Made by a program: the position numbers and the translations under genes. Shown here in pieces: positions 61,636 through 64,000 of a stretch of DNA of 64,000 nucleotides. Below the pieces are notes generated by a model. The model was not told the origin of the DNA. It did not search any database and saw nothing but the letters and a program-made list of their open reading frames with translations. Source of the stretch: Salinimonas chungwhensis DSM 16280 (lineage in GTDB: Bacteria > Pseudomonadota > Gammaproteobacteria > Enterobacterales > Alteromonadaceae); contig NZ_KB899378.1 in the NCBI RefSeq assembly GCF_000378185.1, forward strand, positions 1 to 64,000. The letters are read 5' to 3'. The first letter of the stretch is position 1, and each line of letters opens with the position of its first letter.

Positions 61636-62795
61636 GGCGTTTGTTTTACTTTAACCTGGTTACGGCCTGAAAATTTAGCCTCGTAAAGTGCAGCGTCCGC
61701 CCGACTTATAGCCGCAAAAATATCATAGTCCTGGTGCACTGCTGCCACGCCAAACGAGGCACTCAAAGCTACTGTTTCTGACTCTGTCAGAAGGGGGTTA
61801 TGCAAAATATTTAATCTTAATCGTTCAGCCAGAGCGACGGCATCGCCCAGGTCGCATCCGGGAAGTATAATCACAAACTCTTCGCCCCCTAGTCGAACCA
61901 ACACATCGTCATTTTTCAATTCCGCCCGCAGCTGACTGGTAAAGTGGCGCAGCGCTTTGTCCCCCGCCAAATGACCGAATGTATCATTAATATGTTTAAA
62001 TCGATCTATGTCGCTAAGCACCACACAAACCTTCTCACCGGACTGCTGCATAATGTTGCTAAAGTTATTCGAGTAATCCTGCAGGTATTTTCGATTATGG
62101 CACTTGGTCAACGAATCACTGTAAACCTGCTCTTGCAGGCGAACCACTAAAGAATGTACTACCGACGCTACCAACCCAAGCATTATATTGAGCATCAGCA
62201 GCACAATGAATCCGAACATATAAAATATTTTTCTGAGCTCTGAGACCTCTGAACTAACAAGATACAGAGGAAAACATGCTACGACCGCCAGACAGCACAA
62301 GAGTAATAATCGTGAAAGTAACCTGTCGCCGGCATTACGTTGGTCCATCAGTCGTTTCTGTAAAAAGGCTGATGCCAGCAAAGGCACAGCAGCATTCAGG
62401 GCCAACATTGCATCAATAACTGGACGTGAAATATCGTTTAAGTAGACCACCAGAGACCACATTTGCACCCATACCAAATGCGCCACAATTCCGGTTAGTT
62501 GACCTTTACTGAGTTGCTGTCCATGACGTTTTATTACAGTCATCAGCACCATATACCCAGCCAGCGTGAATATGACGCTACAGCCAGTTACATGAAGTGT
62601 ATTGAACGACAATGCGCGCATGCATAAAAAAACGAACCCCACCCAGAGAAAGAGCAAGAACAGTCTGGCGTAATACCCGGATAATGCTTTTTGCGGGTGC
62701 GAAGGCGTCGGTAATGCATAGGTAAAAATTATCGCAGCCAGAGTAAAAACACCCAGCATAGCAATCTGAATAAATATAAGTGTAATGTCTTCCAA
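61596..62795 (-). CDS. Membrane-bound diguanylate cyclase
   Basis: This 399-residue protein has seven or so N-terminal helices (about residues 5-220, 7TM-type sensor) and a GGDEF domain with the intact active-site motif RLGGEEFVIILPG. LTKCHNRKYLQDYSNN and VCVVLSDIDRFKHINDTFGH are further GGDEF blocks, so it should make c-di-GMP. The RxxD inhibitory site is not obvious. The start is a TTG with GAGG just upstream. The 3' end overlaps ppx by 40 bases. Confidence 0.88.
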   Translation of the reverse strand: MEDITLIFIQIAMLGVFTLAAIIFTYALPTPSHPQKALSGYYARLFLLFLWVGFVFLCMRALSFNTLHVTGCSVIFTLAGYMVLMTVIKRHGQQLSKGQLTGIVAHLVWVQMWSLVVYLNDISRPVIDAMLALNAAVPLLASAFLQKRLMDQRNAGDRLLSRLLLLCCLAVVACFPLYLVSSEVSELRKIFYMFGFIVLLMLNIMLGLVASVVHSLVVRLQEQVYSDSLTKCHNRKYLQDYSNNFSNIMQQSGEKVCVVLSDIDRFKHINDTFGHLAGDKALRHFTSQLRAELKNDDVLVRLGGEEFVIILPGCDLGDAVALAERLRLNILHNPLLTESETVALSASFGVAAVHQDYDIFAAISRADAALYEAKFSGRNQVKVKQTPYFTVSSTSMAFQ

Positions 62796-63088
62796 AGTAC
62801 CTCACCTCTACGCTGTCCTGCTCACGGCCCTACCAGGGGTTAGCCTTTAAAAAACCACGATGGTCGGTTAGCAGAGTATGAGTGTAGGCTGCTATGTCCT
62901 ATTTAAATATTGTTAATTAGTTGTATGACGCGAATGATCTATCAAGACACTTAGCACAAAAGCTGTGAAGAAAAGCAAGGCTGAATAAAGTGGATGAAGC
63001 GGAAAAGTATGGTGGTAAATGCCGACCCGGCAACTGAAAAATCGGTCACCGGAGCAGCACAGGCAATGTCTTTTAAATAAAATCGTAA
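62796..63088. other. Intergenic stretch between DGC and aldolase genes
   Basis: These 293 bases include the promoter of the cyclase gene and the end of the aldolase unit. No hairpin with a T-run or other structure stands out. Confidence 0.4.
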
Positions 63089-63988
63089 TTAGCTTTTTGA
63101 AGCCTGATAAATAGATTCGATGGCTTCATCCAGCGTTTTGTCAAACTCATCCTGAGATTGATCGGCGCTGATACTTTCTGTCAAAGCCCGGGAAAAGCTG
63201 GCAATCATTCCGTTGTTTTCAGTGAGCTTCTTATTGGCGTCATTGCGGCTATAGCCTCCTGACAGTGCAACCACCTTTATCACTTTAGGATGATCAATAA
63301 GCGCTTTGTAAAAATTGGCTGTTTCAGGAAGTGTCAGCTTAAGCATGACGTATTCACCGTCACCTAAAGACTCCAGTTGCTCAAGTATTTGCGTTTTAAG
63401 CATTGCTTCAGCGTCTGCTTTTTCAGGGCTGTGAATATCTACTTCCGGCTCGATAATTGGCACCAATCCGCCGGCGATGATTTGACGGCCGATTTCAAAT
63501 TGTTGCTTAACCACTGCTTTGATTCCAGCTTCGTTCGCCAGTTTTATTACCGAACGCATTTTGGTCCCAAAGACGTGTTGATTATTAGCCTTTTCCAGTA
63601 ATGAAACCAGTGAAGAAATAGGTTTCATTGTCTGAACCCCATCGGCTTCTTCGTTTAGGCCTTTGTCGACTTTTAAAAAAGGAACAATCTTTTTTTCTTC
63701 CCACAGATAACAGGCAGTGGATTTTCCTTCAATTTCACGATCCAGGGTGTTTTCGAACAGAATAGCGCCAAGAACACGGTCACCGTTGAAAGGCTGGCTG
63801 GTAATAATACGCGTACGCATTTGATGAACCATGTCGAACATTTCTTCATCATTGCTATACTGCGACTCATCCACGCCATATAGTCGAAGTGCTTTAGGCG
63901 TACTACCGCCACTTTGGTCCAGCGCCGCTATAAAACCGTCAGCTGTTTTGATTTTATCGAGCATATCGTGCTGTGCTTGTGATGCCAT
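63089..63988 (-). CDS. Class I fructose-bisphosphate aldolase
   Basis: This 299-residue enzyme cleaves fructose 1,6-bisphosphate in glycolysis and makes it in gluconeogenesis, through a Schiff-base lysine. It matches the bacterial class I type ([103 protein letters not shown]). The lysine in VMLKLT is the likely Schiff-base former. GGAG lies eight bases before the ATG at 63988; a GTG three codons earlier is less likely. Confidence 0.92.
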   Translation of the reverse strand: MASQAQHDMLDKIKTADGFIAALDQSGGSTPKALRLYGVDESQYSNDEEMFDMVHQMRTRIITSQPFNGDRVLGAILFENTLDREIEGKSTACYLWEEKKIVPFLKVDKGLNEEADGVQTMKPISSLVSLLEKANNQHVFGTKMRSVIKLANEAGIKAVVKQQFEIGRQIIAGGLVPIIEPEVDIHSPEKADAEAMLKTQILEQLESLGDGEYVMLKLTLPETANFYKALIDHPKVIKVVALSGGYSRNDANKKLTENNGMIASFSRALTESISADQSQDEFDKTLDEAIESIYQASKS

Positions 63989-64000
63989 GGGCAACACTCC

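Noticed and set aside
1..64000. CRISPR array, rRNA or tRNA genes
   Set aside because: No regularly spaced repeats and no tRNA or rRNA-like segments were seen anywhere in the window.

Overview
This window looks like a chromosomal segment of a marine gammaproteobacterium, most likely in the Alteromonadaceae (Alteromonas/Salinimonas-like). The clues are long-form PstA and PstC proteins, a catalase-peroxidase with a signal peptide, a tandem universal stress protein, a polyphosphate kinase of exactly E. coli length, a PEP-CTERM-like protein and a large Wzx/Wzy exopolysaccharide locus. Genus is an inference; there is no rRNA or tRNA gene in the window.

Layout. (1) 1-2.7 kb is the edge of a mobile region: the start of an IS30-family element that has cut off the 3' end of a DUF3137-like membrane gene, then a tyrosine integrase and several inverted repeats. 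(2) 2.7-15.8 kb holds mixed housekeeping and surface genes: MipA/OmpV porin, M24 peptidase, App1-type phosphatase, ADP-ribosylglycohydrolase, a PEP-CTERM-like secreted protein, a glycoside hydrolase lipoprotein, a threonine aldolase-family gene broken by one stop codon, and a YbiT-type ABC-F ATPase. (3) Two short, AT-rich islands (5.4-5.8 kb and 15.8-16.9 kb) hold double-glycine-leader peptides of the class II bacteriocin/microcin type next to small membrane proteins that could be immunity proteins. Most of these genes are too small or too interrupted for normal gene calling. (4) 17.2-25.3 kb carries stress genes: periplasmic KatG, SGNH hydrolase, YigZ, and a divergent ohr/ohrR pair with two clear operator palindromes, followed by a HlyIII-type membrane protein and a Cx5R phosphatase-like protein.

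(5) 25.5-48.1 kb is an exopolysaccharide cluster. It has a secreted beta-helix protein, a Wzx flippase, six transfer or modification enzymes (three GT-B glycosyltransferases, one GT2, two different sulfotransferases, and a polysaccharide pyruvyl transferase), two O-antigen ligase/polymerase-like proteins, the export set (outer membrane barrel, Wza, Wzc with BY-kinase, CpsB-type phosphatase) and a WcaJ-type initiating transferase. Together these predict a sulfated and pyruvylated, hence strongly acidic, secreted polysaccharide. Embedded in it is a two-gene operon of a YqcI/YcgG (GntA-like) protein and a DUF1989 protein that does not look like polysaccharide synthesis.

(6) 48.3-64 kb is a regulatory and phosphate block: OxyR, a tandem Usp protein, the Pit transporter, then phoU-pstB-pstA-pstC (no pstS in the window), an ACT-domain GcvR-like protein, ppk and ppx, a diguanylate cyclase converging on ppx, and a class I fructose-bisphosphate aldolase. 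Pit/Pst uptake, PhoU signalling and polyphosphate synthesis and breakdown are thus physically grouped.

The most interesting material is the pair of bacteriocin-like loci. The better one encodes two tandem precursors that share a C-terminal YDALHK(H/Q)P signature, have Gly-rich cores and sit upstream of two tiny membrane proteins. One precursor at each locus is interrupted by a single in-frame stop codon.
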